This document shows positions 17,107-25,231 of a DNA stretch of 64,000 bases, in pieces; the first letter of the stretch is position 1, and the number at the start of each line of letters is the position of its first letter. The notes beneath the pieces were generated by a model. That model was not told the DNA's origin and ran no database searches. It worked only from the letters and a program-made list of their open reading frames with translations. The translations under genes and the position numbers were made by a program. The DNA comes from Streptomyces althioticus (GTDB lineage: Bacteria; Actinomycetota; Actinomycetes; Streptomycetales; Streptomycetaceae), in assembly GCA_014649355.1 (NCBI GenBank), contig BMSW01000009.1:221381-285380 (forward strand), given 5' to 3'.

Positions 17107-18523
17107 GGGTGTCCTCCGGGGTACGGGTCGCGTGCGGGCCGGCGGCGGGGGCCGGCACCGGGTGGTGGCAGGCGACGGTGTTCTCGAGGACCGGGAGCGC
17201 TCCGCAGGTGTCCGTCGCCCGGTCGCAGCGGGGGGCGAAGGCGCAGCCCTCGGGGAGACTGCCCAGTTCCGGGGGCAGTCCGGGGACGGGAGCGAAGGAC
17301 CGCTCGGGAAGCGCCTCCAGCAGGCCTCGGCTGTAGGGGTGGCGCGGGCCCGGGGAGCCGAAGAAGGCGCCCGCGTCGGTGAGTTCGACGATGCGGCCCG
17401 CGTACATGACCGCGACCCGGTCGGCGATGCGCTCGGCGGCGGCCAGGTCGTGCGTGATCATCAGCAGGGCGTGGCCGTCGTCCACGTGGCGGCGCAGCTC
17501 GTCTACCGTGCGGTCCACCAGGTCGCGGTCCAGACCGGTGGTCGGTTCGTCGGCGAGCAGCAGCGGGGCGTCGCCGATCAGCGCGAGCGCGGTCGCGGCG
17601 CGCTGGGCCAGCCCGCCGGACAGTTCGTGCGGGTGGCGGTCGAGATGGTCACGGGGGAACTCGGCGCGCAGCGACGCCTGTTCGGCGGCCTTGCGGCGGG
17701 CGGCGCGGCCGCGTACGCCGGTGAGGCGGGCGACCGTCTCCTCGATGTGCGAGCGGATCGTGCGCACGGGGGTGAGGTGGGCCGCCGGTGACTGCGGGAC
17801 CAGGCCGACACGGCGGCCGCGGACGGTGCGGGCGAGGGTGGGTTCGTCCGCCGTGAGCAGGTCGAGGTCGTCGAGATGGGCGTGGCCGGCGGTGCGGGAG
17901 TTGGCCGGGAGCAGGCCGAGCAGGGCGGACGCCAGCACGGACTTGCCGCAGCCGCTCTCCCCGATGAGCGCGAGGCACTCCCCCGGCGCGACGTCGAACG
18001 ACGCGTCGGACACGGCGTCGACGCGGCGCCCTCCGGGGAGCAGGAAGCGGACGGACAGGCCGCGTACGGAGAGGACCGGCGCCGGGCGGTTCGGACCGGC
18101 GCCGGCCGCCGCCTCGGCGGTCGGACCGGTCCGCGTGGCACCGACCGTGGACGCGGCGCCCCGCCGGACCGGGTCGCCCGCCCGGGCGGGCTCCTCCGTG
18201 GCCCGCGCGCAGTCGGCCGGCGCCGCCGACACCGCCTTCTCCTCCACCGGGGCGTCTGTCGGGGCATTCGTCGCAGCGTCTGTCGGGGCGTCCGTCGCAG
18301 CGTCCGTCGACGCCTCCGTCGCAGCGTCCGTCGACGCCTCCGTCGCGGCGTTCGTTGGCACGTCCGTCGCGGCGTCCGTCGGGACGGACGGAGCCGTACC
18401 GGCCTCCCCGCCGCCTGCCGTGCGCGGGACCGAGGCGTCGGGCGCCGGCACCCCGGAGGCATCCCCCGCGCCCGGTTCCGTCACAGCCGTCGACGTCGAC
18501 GTCGACGCGTCCTTCGCGGTCAC
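17099..18523 (-). CDS. ABC transporter ATP-binding protein (DppD/NikD type) with long low-complexity N-terminus
   Basis: 474 residues. The ABC domain begins at about 145 (APVLSVRGLSVRFLLPGG): Walker A GESGCGKSV, signature LSGGLAQRAATAL, Walker B LLLADEPTTGLD, then the oligopeptide-type C-terminal motif with Cys residues (GCAFAPRCDRATDTCG). Residues 1-140 are an unusual acidic/Ala/Thr-rich extension containing about eleven TDAx repeats encoded by 12-bp DNA repeats. The GTG start overlaps the stop of the permease gene upstream (GTGA). A start inside the linker is possible, but none has better context. Confidence 0.85.
   Translation of the reverse strand: MTAKDASTSTSTAVTEPGAGDASGVPAPDASVPRTAGGGEAGTAPSVPTDAATDVPTNAATEASTDAATEASTDAATDAPTDAATNAPTDAPVEEKAVSAAPADCARATEEPARAGDPVRRGAASTVGATRTGPTAEAAAGAGPNRPAPVLSVRGLSVRFLLPGGRRVDAVSDASFDVAPGECLALIGESGCGKSVLASALLGLLPANSRTAGHAHLDDLDLLTADEPTLARTVRGRRVGLVPQSPAAHLTPVRTIRSHIEETVARLTGVRGRAARRKAAEQASLRAEFPRDHLDRHPHELSGGLAQRAATALALIGDAPLLLADEPTTGLDRDLVDRTVDELRRHVDDGHALLMITHDLAAAERIADRVAVMYAGRIVELTDAGAFFGSPGPRHPYSRGLLEALPERSFAPVPGLPPELGSLPEGCAFAPRCDRATDTCGALPVLENTVACHHPVPAPAAGPHATRTPEDTRA
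18253..18384 (-). repeat. Eleven 12-bp tandem repeats inside the ABC ATPase gene
   Basis: Units vary around GCGTCCGTCGCA (plus strand) and every unit keeps the 12-bp length, so the reading frame is intact. Alternating units show a 24-bp higher-order period. On the coding strand each encodes a Thr-Asp-Ala-x or similar tetrapeptide, for example ATEASTDAATEASTDAAT. Likely grown by slippage; copy number probably varies between strains. Confidence 0.9.
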
Positions 18524-19410
18524 AGCATCAGCTCCGATCGGCGGCGGGGATTGATCCGTTCGCGCCAGACGCCCGCCAGGCCGGCGATCGCCAGGGTGGG
18601 GAGGATCAGGAACAGGCCCGGGAAGAGGGTGGGCCACCACTGGCCGGCGAGGAGGGAGCCCCGGGCGCCCTGGATCAGCGTGCCGAGGCTCGCGGTGTGG
18701 GTGGGCAGGCCGAGGCCCAGGAAGGACAGGGCCGACTCGTGCCACATGGCGTGCGGGACCATCAGCACGGCGGCGAGACCGGCCTGCGGCAGCACGCCCG
18801 GCAGCAGGTGGCGTACGGTCACCCGCCACCGGCTCGCCCCGCCGGACACGGCGGCGTCGACGAACGGCCGGGACCGCAGCGACAGCACCTCCGCGCGGAC
18901 GATGCGCGCGGTGGACAGCCAGTGCGTGAGGGCGACGGAGATCACCACCGGCCAGACGCCCGGCCGGAACATGGCCACGATGAAGATGCCGAGCAGCAGG
19001 TGCGGCACGGAGGACAGGGTGTCGACCAGCCGCATCACCAGGCGGTCGGCCCGGCCGCCCAGCGCCCCGGCGGCGGCCCCCACGGCCGTGCCGATCACGG
19101 TGGCGGTGAGCGCGGCGACCACGCCCACCAGCAGGGACACGCGCAGCCCGTAGACACAGCGCAGCAGCAGGTCGCGGCCCACGTCGTCGGTGCCGAACGG
19201 GTGTGCCCAGCTGGGCGGTCGCAGCTTGGCGGCCAGGTCGACGGCCTGCTGGTCGAGCTGGACCAGCGGCGGGACCAGCAGCACGGCCAGCACGGTCACG
19301 GCGACCAGGGTGGCGGAGACGCGCAGCCGCAGGGCGTGTGTGGAGCGGCGGGCGGCGCCGTGCGCGCGCCAGGCCGGCTTCGTGTCCGCCACGTCGACGT
19401 CGGTCGTCAC
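18520..19410 (-). CDS. ABC transporter permease (DppC/NikC type)
   Basis: 296 residues with an N-terminal anchor segment (about 30-48) and five further membrane helices. The phrase HPFGTDDVGRDLLLRCVYGLR is typical of DppC-type permeases. The cytoplasmic coupling loop carries EALSLRSRPFVDAAVSGGAS-like residues (AEVLSLRSRPFVDAAVSGGA). The GTG start overlaps the stop of the DppB-type gene by 4 bp, and its own stop overlaps the next ATPase start. Inner-membrane channel half of the importer. Confidence 0.9.
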   Translation of the reverse strand: MTTDVDVADTKPAWRAHGAARRSTHALRLRVSATLVAVTVLAVLLVPPLVQLDQQAVDLAAKLRPPSWAHPFGTDDVGRDLLLRCVYGLRVSLLVGVVAALTATVIGTAVGAAAGALGGRADRLVMRLVDTLSSVPHLLLGIFIVAMFRPGVWPVVISVALTHWLSTARIVRAEVLSLRSRPFVDAAVSGGASRWRVTVRHLLPGVLPQAGLAAVLMVPHAMWHESALSFLGLGLPTHTASLGTLIQGARGSLLAGQWWPTLFPGLFLILPTLAIAGLAGVWRERINPRRRSELML

Positions 19411-20423
19411 ATCTCCTCCAGCTTCACCCTCGGGTCGATCAGCCCGTAGAGCAGGTCGGCGAGCAGGTTGCCGGCGAGCACGGCGGCGGTGGCGAGCGTG
19501 GTGAGCGCGGCGAGCAGCGGGAAGTCGACCGCGGTGGCGGCCTCCACGGTGGCCGAGGCGATGCCGGGCCAGCTGAAGACGGTCTCCACCAGCAGCGCGC
19601 CCGTGATGAGTTCCGGCACGCGGGAGCCGATGAGGGTGAGCACCGGCAGCAGCCCGGAGCGCAGGGCGTGGCCGAGCAGCACGGTGCGTTCGCTGAGGCC
19701 GCGCGCCCTCGCCCCGCGCACGGGGTCCTCCGCGAGCGCGTCGCCGACGCCCTGCCGGACGTAGAGCGTGAACCAGGGCAGCTGGGAGACGGCGAGGACG
19801 CCGGCGGGGAGGATCAAGTGCTCGGTCAGGCCGCCGAAGGTGACCCGGTCGCTGCCGGTGTCGGTGAGGCCGCCCGCCGGGAGGACGTCCAGCTGGAGGG
19901 CGAACAGCCACACCGCGAGCAGCGCGATCCAGAAGACCGGGGCGGCCTCCAGGACGTAGGCGGCGGAGGTGACCGCGCGGTCCGTGAGGGAGCCGGGGCG
20001 GCGGGCCGCGAGCACGCCGAGGACCGTGCCGAGCAGGACGGCGGCGGCGAACGCGACGGCGCACAGCAGCGTGGACCACAGCAGCCGTTCGCCGATGACC
20101 TCGGCCACCGGCTGCCGCATCACCGCGGACTGGCCGAGGTCGCCGCCGAGGGCGGAGGTCAGCCAGTCCCACCAGCGGGCGGTGAACGGCCGGTCCACGC
20201 CGAGGTTCTCCCGCAGCCGGTCCAGGGTCTCCTGGTCGGCGCCGAGCGCGGCCGTGCCCGCGTACGCCCTCACCGGGTCGAACGGGGACGCGGCGGCGAC
20301 GGCGAACACGCCGAACGTGACGACGAGGAGCACCGGCACGGCGTGCAGCGCGCGGCGCGCGGTGAGCCGCGCCATCGGGCGCCAGGGGACGCGGGTCCTG
20401 GCCCGCCGGGGGGCGTGGGTCAT
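19407..20423 (-). CDS. ABC transporter permease (DppB/NikB type)
   Basis: 338 residues, six predicted membrane helices, the first at about 27-47. Family features include NLGVDRPFTARWWDWL followed by GDLGQS, and the coupling-loop region DPVRGARARGLSERTVLLGHALR. The ATG at 20423 overlaps the stop of the solute-binding protein gene (ATGA), which shows the operon is tightly coupled. Confidence 0.9.
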   Translation of the reverse strand: MTHAPRRARTRVPWRPMARLTARRALHAVPVLLVVTFGVFAVAAASPFDPVRAYAGTAALGADQETLDRLRENLGVDRPFTARWWDWLTSALGGDLGQSAVMRQPVAEVIGERLLWSTLLCAVAFAAAVLLGTVLGVLAARRPGSLTDRAVTSAAYVLEAAPVFWIALLAVWLFALQLDVLPAGGLTDTGSDRVTFGGLTEHLILPAGVLAVSQLPWFTLYVRQGVGDALAEDPVRGARARGLSERTVLLGHALRSGLLPVLTLIGSRVPELITGALLVETVFSWPGIASATVEAATAVDFPLLAALTTLATAAVLAGNLLADLLYGLIDPRVKLEEM

Positions 20424-22012
20424 GCCGCGGGCTGCCAGTCCTCGACGTTCCACCAGGGTCCGGCGGCGAAGCCGTGCTCGTGCGGTTCCGTCTGGGTGGT
20501 GAGGCCCTTCCAACGGTCGGCGAGCACGTACAGGTGGTCGATGTGGGTGAGGAAGGTGTAGCCGGGGTCCTTCACGAGGGCGCGCTGCAGGGCGTCGTAG
20601 GCGGCCTTGCGGGTCTCCGGGTCCTGGCTGCGGCGGCCTGTCTCCAGGGCGCGGTCGACGGCCGGGTTGTCGTAGTGGGCCATGTTGTTGAAGCCGTCGC
20701 CGGCGAGGGAGGAGTGCAGCATCGTGTAGAGCCCGAAGTCCGGGTCGCCGGTGCTGCCGAAGCCCGCGAGGACGGCGTCCCGGTTCATGCGGGGCTCGAT
20801 GACCTCCCAGGTGGCGCTCTCCACCCGGACGTCGATGCCGGCCTTCTTGGCGTCGGAGGCGTAGGCGAGGGCGTGGTCCTGACGGACCTTGTCGCCGGAG
20901 GGGTAGTACAGCGTGAAGCGGGCGGGGCGGCCGTCCTTGGCGCGGATGCCGTCCTCGCCCTTCGTCCAGCCTGCGGCGTCGAGGATGCGGCCGGCCTCGG
21001 CGAGGTCGCGGGAGCGCTCGGTGTCCTCGGCGAACCAGGGGTCGTCGACGGGCAGGGGTCCGTAGGCGGGGCGGCCGGCGCCGTCGAGGATCTTGTCGAC
21101 CATGGCCTGCCGGTCGACGGCGAGGTCGAGGGCGCGGCGGATCGCCGTGTCGCCGGTGACGGGGTTGCCGCTGGGAAGGGTGACGACGCGGACGTCGTAG
21201 GAGGTGGCCCGGTACGTCTTCTTGCCGTCGTCGCTCTTGAAGGTGGCGGCGAGGTTGGGCGGGAGGACCGCGCCGTCGAGGTCGCCGGAGCGGAGCCGGG
21301 TGGCGCGGACGTCGTCGTCGGCGACGATGGCCATGGTGAGTTTCTTCACCTTCGGGGCGCCGCCCCAGTAGTGCGGGTTGGCCTTGAAGGTGAGCTTCTC
21401 GCCCTTGCGCCAGTCGACGAGGACGTACGGTCCGGTGCCGACCGGCTCGGTGTTGAAGGGGCCGGTGTTGGGGTCCTGCTCGCCTGCGACGTGCTCGGGG
21501 ACGATCGGCAGCACCGTGCGGGCGGCGAACGGCGCGTAGGGGTGGTGGAGGGTGAAGACGACCGTGTCGTCGCCCACCGCCCGGACGTCCTTGACGGCCG
21601 CGAGTTCGCTCTTGGCGGTGTTGTTGGTGCCGTCGTCGAGGACCGTGCGGTAGGTGAAGACGACGTCCCGCGCGGTCAGCGGCTTGCCGTCGCTGAACTT
21701 CACGCCCTCGCGCAGGGTGTACGTGTAGGTGCGTCCGCCGTCCGTGATCCGCGGAAGTGCCCTGGCCAGCGCGGGTTCCAGGGTCATGTCGGCGGTGCGG
21801 GCGAGGAGGCCGTCGAACAGCTTGGAGTTGCCGTCCTTGCCGTAGCCGAGGAGCGGGCTGAGGGTGTCGGGCTCGGTGGAGACGCCGATCACCACGGACT
21901 CGCCGGCCGCCGCGCCGTCCGCGGTGCCGGAGCCCGGCGCCGAGCAGGCGGAGACCGCCGCGGCCGTCGCCAGCACGGCGGCGGCGCCCCGTATGCGTCG
22001 TCGGGTCGTCAT
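20420..22012 (-). CDS. ABC transporter solute-binding lipoprotein (DppA/NikA type)
   Basis: 530 residues of the SBP_bac_5 family. The signal ends in AAAVSACS, with lipobox Cys at about residue 22. The body shows the family features LREGVKFSDGKPLTARDVVFT, EPVGTGPYVLVDW and RRALDLAVDRQAMVDKIL. This family binds oligopeptides, nickel-histidine complexes or metallophores. Two facts point to nickel: a Nur-like box overlaps the promoter, and the divergent operon is a cobalt transporter. The peptide alternative stays open because no metal ligand can be identified by eye. Confidence 0.88.
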   Translation of the reverse strand: MTTRRRIRGAAAVLATAAAVSACSAPGSGTADGAAAGESVVIGVSTEPDTLSPLLGYGKDGNSKLFDGLLARTADMTLEPALARALPRITDGGRTYTYTLREGVKFSDGKPLTARDVVFTYRTVLDDGTNNTAKSELAAVKDVRAVGDDTVVFTLHHPYAPFAARTVLPIVPEHVAGEQDPNTGPFNTEPVGTGPYVLVDWRKGEKLTFKANPHYWGGAPKVKKLTMAIVADDDVRATRLRSGDLDGAVLPPNLAATFKSDDGKKTYRATSYDVRVVTLPSGNPVTGDTAIRRALDLAVDRQAMVDKILDGAGRPAYGPLPVDDPWFAEDTERSRDLAEAGRILDAAGWTKGEDGIRAKDGRPARFTLYYPSGDKVRQDHALAYASDAKKAGIDVRVESATWEVIEPRMNRDAVLAGFGSTGDPDFGLYTMLHSSLAGDGFNNMAHYDNPAVDRALETGRRSQDPETRKAAYDALQRALVKDPGYTFLTHIDHLYVLADRWKGLTTQTEPHEHGFAAGPWWNVEDWQPAA

Positions 22013-22046
22013 CGAACCTCACATCCCTGTTGCTGGAAAATAGCTC

Positions 22047-22063
22047 TTGCATATTAGTTGCAG
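22047..22063 (-). promoter_or_regulatory. Nur-like operator over the promoter of the ABC importer
   Basis: TTGCAT-ATTAG-TTGCAG matches the published Streptomyces Nur box layout TTGCAA-N5-TTGCAA with two mismatches, each at the last base of a half. On the minus strand the hexamer TAATAT (complement of 22051-22056) is a good -10 box and lies inside the operator, 39 bp before the ATG. Nickel-loaded Nur would then block transcription of the importer. Confidence 0.6.
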
Positions 22064-22204
22064 GAAGACCTTGCCCAGAACGGCGGCCCCCCAGTCGCCG
22101 GGGTTGCCGGGCCGCCCGAACGCGCAGGTGTGCGCCGGGGTCCGAGCCGCCGGGCGCCCTCCGCGCGCCCCCGCCGCCGCTTGTCACCGGGCCGCGACGG
22201 GGAC

Positions 22205-22375
22205 TACTGTCACCACGCCTTGGTGACGGGAAATCGGTGCGATACCGGTGCGGCCCTCGCCACTGTGATCGGGAAGTCCGGCTCCGGCCCTCACGGGCAG
22301 CCACTGGGTCCTCAAGGACCCGGGAAGGCGGAGCACGGGCGGTGGTACCCGTCAGCCAGGAGACCGGCCAAGGCG
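22205..22375 (+). ncRNA. Cobalamin riboswitch
   Basis: The leader of cbiM contains the hallmarks of the adenosylcobalamin aptamer: a TTGGTGACGGGAAATCGGTG stretch from 22220, GCCACTGTGATCGGGAAGTC in the core (the conserved GCCACTG, about 22258-22277), and the closing AGCCAGGAGAC at 22354-22364. The last pairs to the start region as in other riboswitches of this class. The ATG of cbiM follows 50 bp later, so ligand binding can hide its translation start or stop transcription. Cobalamin would repress cobalt uptake. Confidence 0.93.
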
Positions 22376-22416
22376 CGTCAACCATCCACGAGGTGCTGGA
22401 GAGGGTCTGCTGAGCC

Positions 22417-23127
22417 ATGCACATTGCCGAGGGTTTCCTGCCTCCGGCGCACGCGGTCGCCTGGGGCGTCGCGTCGGCGCCGTTCGTCGTCCACGGAGCC
22501 CGGTCGCTCATCCGTGACGTCAGAGAGCACCCCGAGAGCACGCTGCTGCTGGGCGCGTCGGGAGCGTTCACGTTCGTCCTGTCCGCGCTGAAACTGCCCT
22601 CCGTGACCGGGAGTTGCTCCCACCCCACCGGGACCGGGCTGGGCGCGATCCTGTTCCGGCCGCCGGTCATGGCGGTGCTCGGGACCATCACCCTGCTGTT
22701 CCAGGCGCTGCTGCTCGCCCACGGAGGGCTCACCACGCTCGGCGCCAACGTCTTCTCCATGGCGATCGTCGGGCCCTGGGCCGGATACGCCGTCTACCGG
22801 CTGCTGCGCCGGTACGACGTGCCGCTGATGGGCGCGGTGTTCTGCGGCGCGTTCGTCGCCGACCTGTCGACGTACTGCGTGACCAGCGTCCAGCTCGCGC
22901 TGGCGTTCCCCGACCCGGGCAGCGGATTCCTGGGCGCGCTGGGGAAGTTCGGCTCCATCTTCGCCGTCACGCAGATCCCGCTCGCGGTCAGCGAGGGGTT
23001 GCTGACGGTGCTGGTGATGCGCCTGCTGGTGCAGTCCAGCAAGGGCGAGCTGACCCGGCTCGGGGTGCTGGTCACCTCGGCGGCCGGGGGCAAGCAGGCC
23101 GAGTCGGCCGAGGCGGTGACCCGGTGA
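22417..23127 (+). CDS. cbiM: Cobalt ECF transporter, substrate-specific subunit CbiM
   Basis: 236 residues with seven hydrophobic segments. It starts [17 protein letters not shown]; the N-terminal Met-His and the later SHPTGTG segment form the metal site in this family. [16 protein letters not shown] is also conserved. It binds Co2+ outside and passes it through CbiQ, driven by CbiO. The AdoCbl riboswitch directly upstream and cbiNQO downstream settle the assignment to cobalt rather than nickel. The stop overlaps the cbiN start (GTGA). Confidence 0.95.
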   Translation: MHIAEGFLPPAHAVAWGVASAPFVVHGARSLIRDVREHPESTLLLGASGAFTFVLSALKLPSVTGSCSHPTGTGLGAILFRPPVMAVLGTITLLFQALLLAHGGLTTLGANVFSMAIVGPWAGYAVYRLLRRYDVPLMGAVFCGAFVADLSTYCVTSVQLALAFPDPGSGFLGALGKFGSIFAVTQIPLAVSEGLLTVLVMRLLVQSSKGELTRLGVLVTSAAGGKQAESAEAVTR

Positions 23128-23510
23128 GCCGCAACGCGAAGATCAACACCCTGCTCCTGCTGCTCGTGGCCGCCCTCGCCGTGATCCCGCTGGCGCTCGG
23201 GCTCGGCGACCACAAGGAGGAGCCGTTCGCCGGGGCGGACGGCGAGGCGGAGACCGCGATCACCGAGATCGACCCGGACTACGAGCCGTGGTTCTCACCG
23301 CTGTACGAACCGCCGTCCGGGGAGATCGAGTCGGCGCTGTTCGCCCTCCAGGCCGCGCTCGGCGCGGGCGTCCTGGCGTACTACTTCGGGCTGCGGCGCG
23401 GACGCCGGCAGGGCGAGGCGCGGGCGCGTGGGCGGGCCGTCACGCAGGACGCGGACGCGGAGGACGCCGACGCGGAGGCGCGCACCGGCGCCGACGGCGG
23501 ACGGGACTGA
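23124..23510 (+). CDS. cbiN: Cobalt transporter small subunit CbiN
   Basis: 128 residues. Two membrane helices (about 8-26 and 66-86) flank an extracellular loop with the family phrase [29 protein letters not shown]. CbiN assists metal loading of CbiM. The C-terminus carries an acidic, repetitive tail ([20 protein letters not shown]) that is not part of the family core. GTG start coupled to cbiM. Confidence 0.93.
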   Translation: MSRNAKINTLLLLLVAALAVIPLALGLGDHKEEPFAGADGEAETAITEIDPDYEPWFSPLYEPPSGEIESALFALQAALGAGVLAYYFGLRRGRRQGEARARGRAVTQDADAEDADAEARTGADGGRD

Positions 23511-23517
23511 CCGGCCC

Positions 23518-24267
23518 GTGCTGCCGATCGACGCGGCGGCGCACAGCAGCCGCTGGCGCCGCCGTCATCCCGTGGACAAGGCCGTCCTCGGTATCGGCCT
23601 CACCGTCCTCGCGATTTCGCTGCCCCCGTGGCCGGGCGCCGCGCTGGTGCTGGTCACCGCGCTGGTGCTGCTGCTCGGCCCGGCGGCGGTGCCGGCCGGG
23701 CGGCTGTGGCGGGCGTACCGGGTGCCGCTGGGGTTCTGCGTCACCGGGGCGCTGCCCCTGCTGATGCGGGTGGGCGGGCCCGGCGGTTTCCTGTCACCCG
23801 CCCCCGACGGGCCCCTGCGCGCCGGGGAGTTGCTGCTGCGCACCTCGGCCGCCTCGCTGGGCGTGCTGCTGTTCGCGTTCACCACGCCGATGTCGGACCT
23901 GCTGCCACGCCTGGTGCGCGCCGGGGTGCCCGCGCCGCTCGTGGACGTGGCGCTGGTGACGTACCGGATGAGCTTCCTGCTGCTGGACTCGGTGCGCCGG
24001 GTGCACCGGGCGCAGGCGGCGCGGCTCGGCCACACCACCCGTGCGGCCACCTGGCGTTCGCTCGGCGGGCTCGGCGCGACCGCGTTCGTGCGGTCCTTCG
24101 ACCGTGCGGCGCGGCTGCAGACGGGGCTCGCGGGCCGCGGCTACGACGGCGCCCTGCGCGTGCTGGTGCCGGAGGCCCGGGTGTCCGCCCGGTTCACGAC
24201 CGCGAGCGTGACGCTCCTGGCAGCGCTGGCCGCCCTCACCTTCGTACTGGAAAGGCCCCTGTCGTGA
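23518..24267 (+). CDS. cbiQ: Cobalt ECF transporter membrane subunit CbiQ
   Basis: 249 residues, four to five membrane helices. The cytoplasmic coupling motif typical of T-components is present (ARLGHTT...SLGGLGATAFVRSFDRAARLQTGLAGRGYDG). Starts at GTG 23518, 8 bp after cbiN. Its stop overlaps the GTG of cbiO. It joins CbiM to the ATPase. Confidence 0.92.
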   Translation: MLPIDAAAHSSRWRRRHPVDKAVLGIGLTVLAISLPPWPGAALVLVTALVLLLGPAAVPAGRLWRAYRVPLGFCVTGALPLLMRVGGPGGFLSPAPDGPLRAGELLLRTSAASLGVLLFAFTTPMSDLLPRLVRAGVPAPLVDVALVTYRMSFLLLDSVRRVHRAQAARLGHTTRAATWRSLGGLGATAFVRSFDRAARLQTGLAGRGYDGALRVLVPEARVSARFTTASVTLLAALAALTFVLERPLS

Positions 24268-25124
24268 GCGGATCCGTGCTGGTGGCACTGCGGGACGTGT
24301 CCTTCGCGTACGAGGAGGGGCCGCCGGTGTTCACCGGGCTCGACTTCGAGGTGCGCGAGGGGAGGGCGCTGGCCCTGCTGGGACGCAACGGCAGCGGCAA
24401 GACCACCCTGATGCGGCTGCTGAGCGGCGGACTGCGCCCGCACGGAGGGGAGTTGAGGCTGTCGGGCCGTGCGGTACGGTACGACCGGAAGGGGCTGACG
24501 GCGCTGCGCACCACCGTGCAGCTGGTGGTGCAGGACCCGGACGACCAGTTGTTCGCGGCGTCCGTGGGGCAGGACGTGTCGTTCGGGCCGCTGAACCTGG
24601 GGCTGCCGGACGGGGAGGTGCGTGCGCGGGTCGCGGAGGCGCTGGAGGCGCTGGACATCGCCGCGCTCGCCGACCGGCCCACGCATCTGCTGTCGTACGG
24701 GCAGCGGAAGCGGACGGCGATCGCGGGCGCGGTCGCGATGCGGCCGCGGGTGCTGATCCTGGACGAGCCGACGGCGGGCCTCGATCCCGACGGCCAGGAA
24801 CGGCTGCTGGCCACGCTCGACGGTCTGCGGGCGGGCGGCACGACGGTGGTGATGGCGACGCACGACGTGGACCTCGCCCTGCGCTGGGCCGACGACGCGG
24901 CCCTGCTGACGCCGTCGGGCGCCCACACCGGGCCGGTCGCGGAGACGCTGTCCCGGCGGGACCTGCTCACGGCGGCGGGGCTCAGGCTGCCGTGGGGTGT
25001 GGCGGCCGGACTGTTCCTGCGGGCGCGAGGGTCGGCAGGCGCCGCGGACGCCGGCCCTCGCACTCCGGAGGAACTGGCGGCGCTGGCCGCCCTGCCGGAG
25101 CACGGGGACCGGCGGCCGGGCTAG
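24264..25124 (+). CDS. cbiO: Cobalt ECF transporter ATPase CbiO
   Basis: 286 residues. Walker A LGRNGSGKTTL at about 38-48, Q-loop VQLVVQDPDDQLFAASVGQDV (the DPDDQ pattern is typical of ECF ATPases), signature LSYGQRKRTAIAGA, Walker B VLILDEPTAGLD and the switch His in ATHD. The tail after 240 is Ala/Gly-rich. Only one ATPase gene is present, so it probably forms a homodimer. Last gene of the cbiMNQO operon. Confidence 0.94.
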   Translation: MSGSVLVALRDVSFAYEEGPPVFTGLDFEVREGRALALLGRNGSGKTTLMRLLSGGLRPHGGELRLSGRAVRYDRKGLTALRTTVQLVVQDPDDQLFAASVGQDVSFGPLNLGLPDGEVRARVAEALEALDIAALADRPTHLLSYGQRKRTAIAGAVAMRPRVLILDEPTAGLDPDGQERLLATLDGLRAGGTTVVMATHDVDLALRWADDAALLTPSGAHTGPVAETLSRRDLLTAAGLRLPWGVAAGLFLRARGSAGAADAGPRTPEELAALAALPEHGDRRPG

Positions 25125-25231
25125 GCCGAAGGCGCCGGCGGACCGATGTGTACATTTGTTCCTACTCGGTGGGTGAGCGGGATCATCGCCTGCCTGCCCC
25201 TCGTTCTCACCTTCCCCGGCGGAGCCCCACC

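Noticed and set aside
20474-22057. A 527-codon plus-strand frame over the solute-binding protein gene
   Set aside because: Gly/Val-rich shadow; the minus strand has a lipoprotein signal and SBP_bac_5 motifs.
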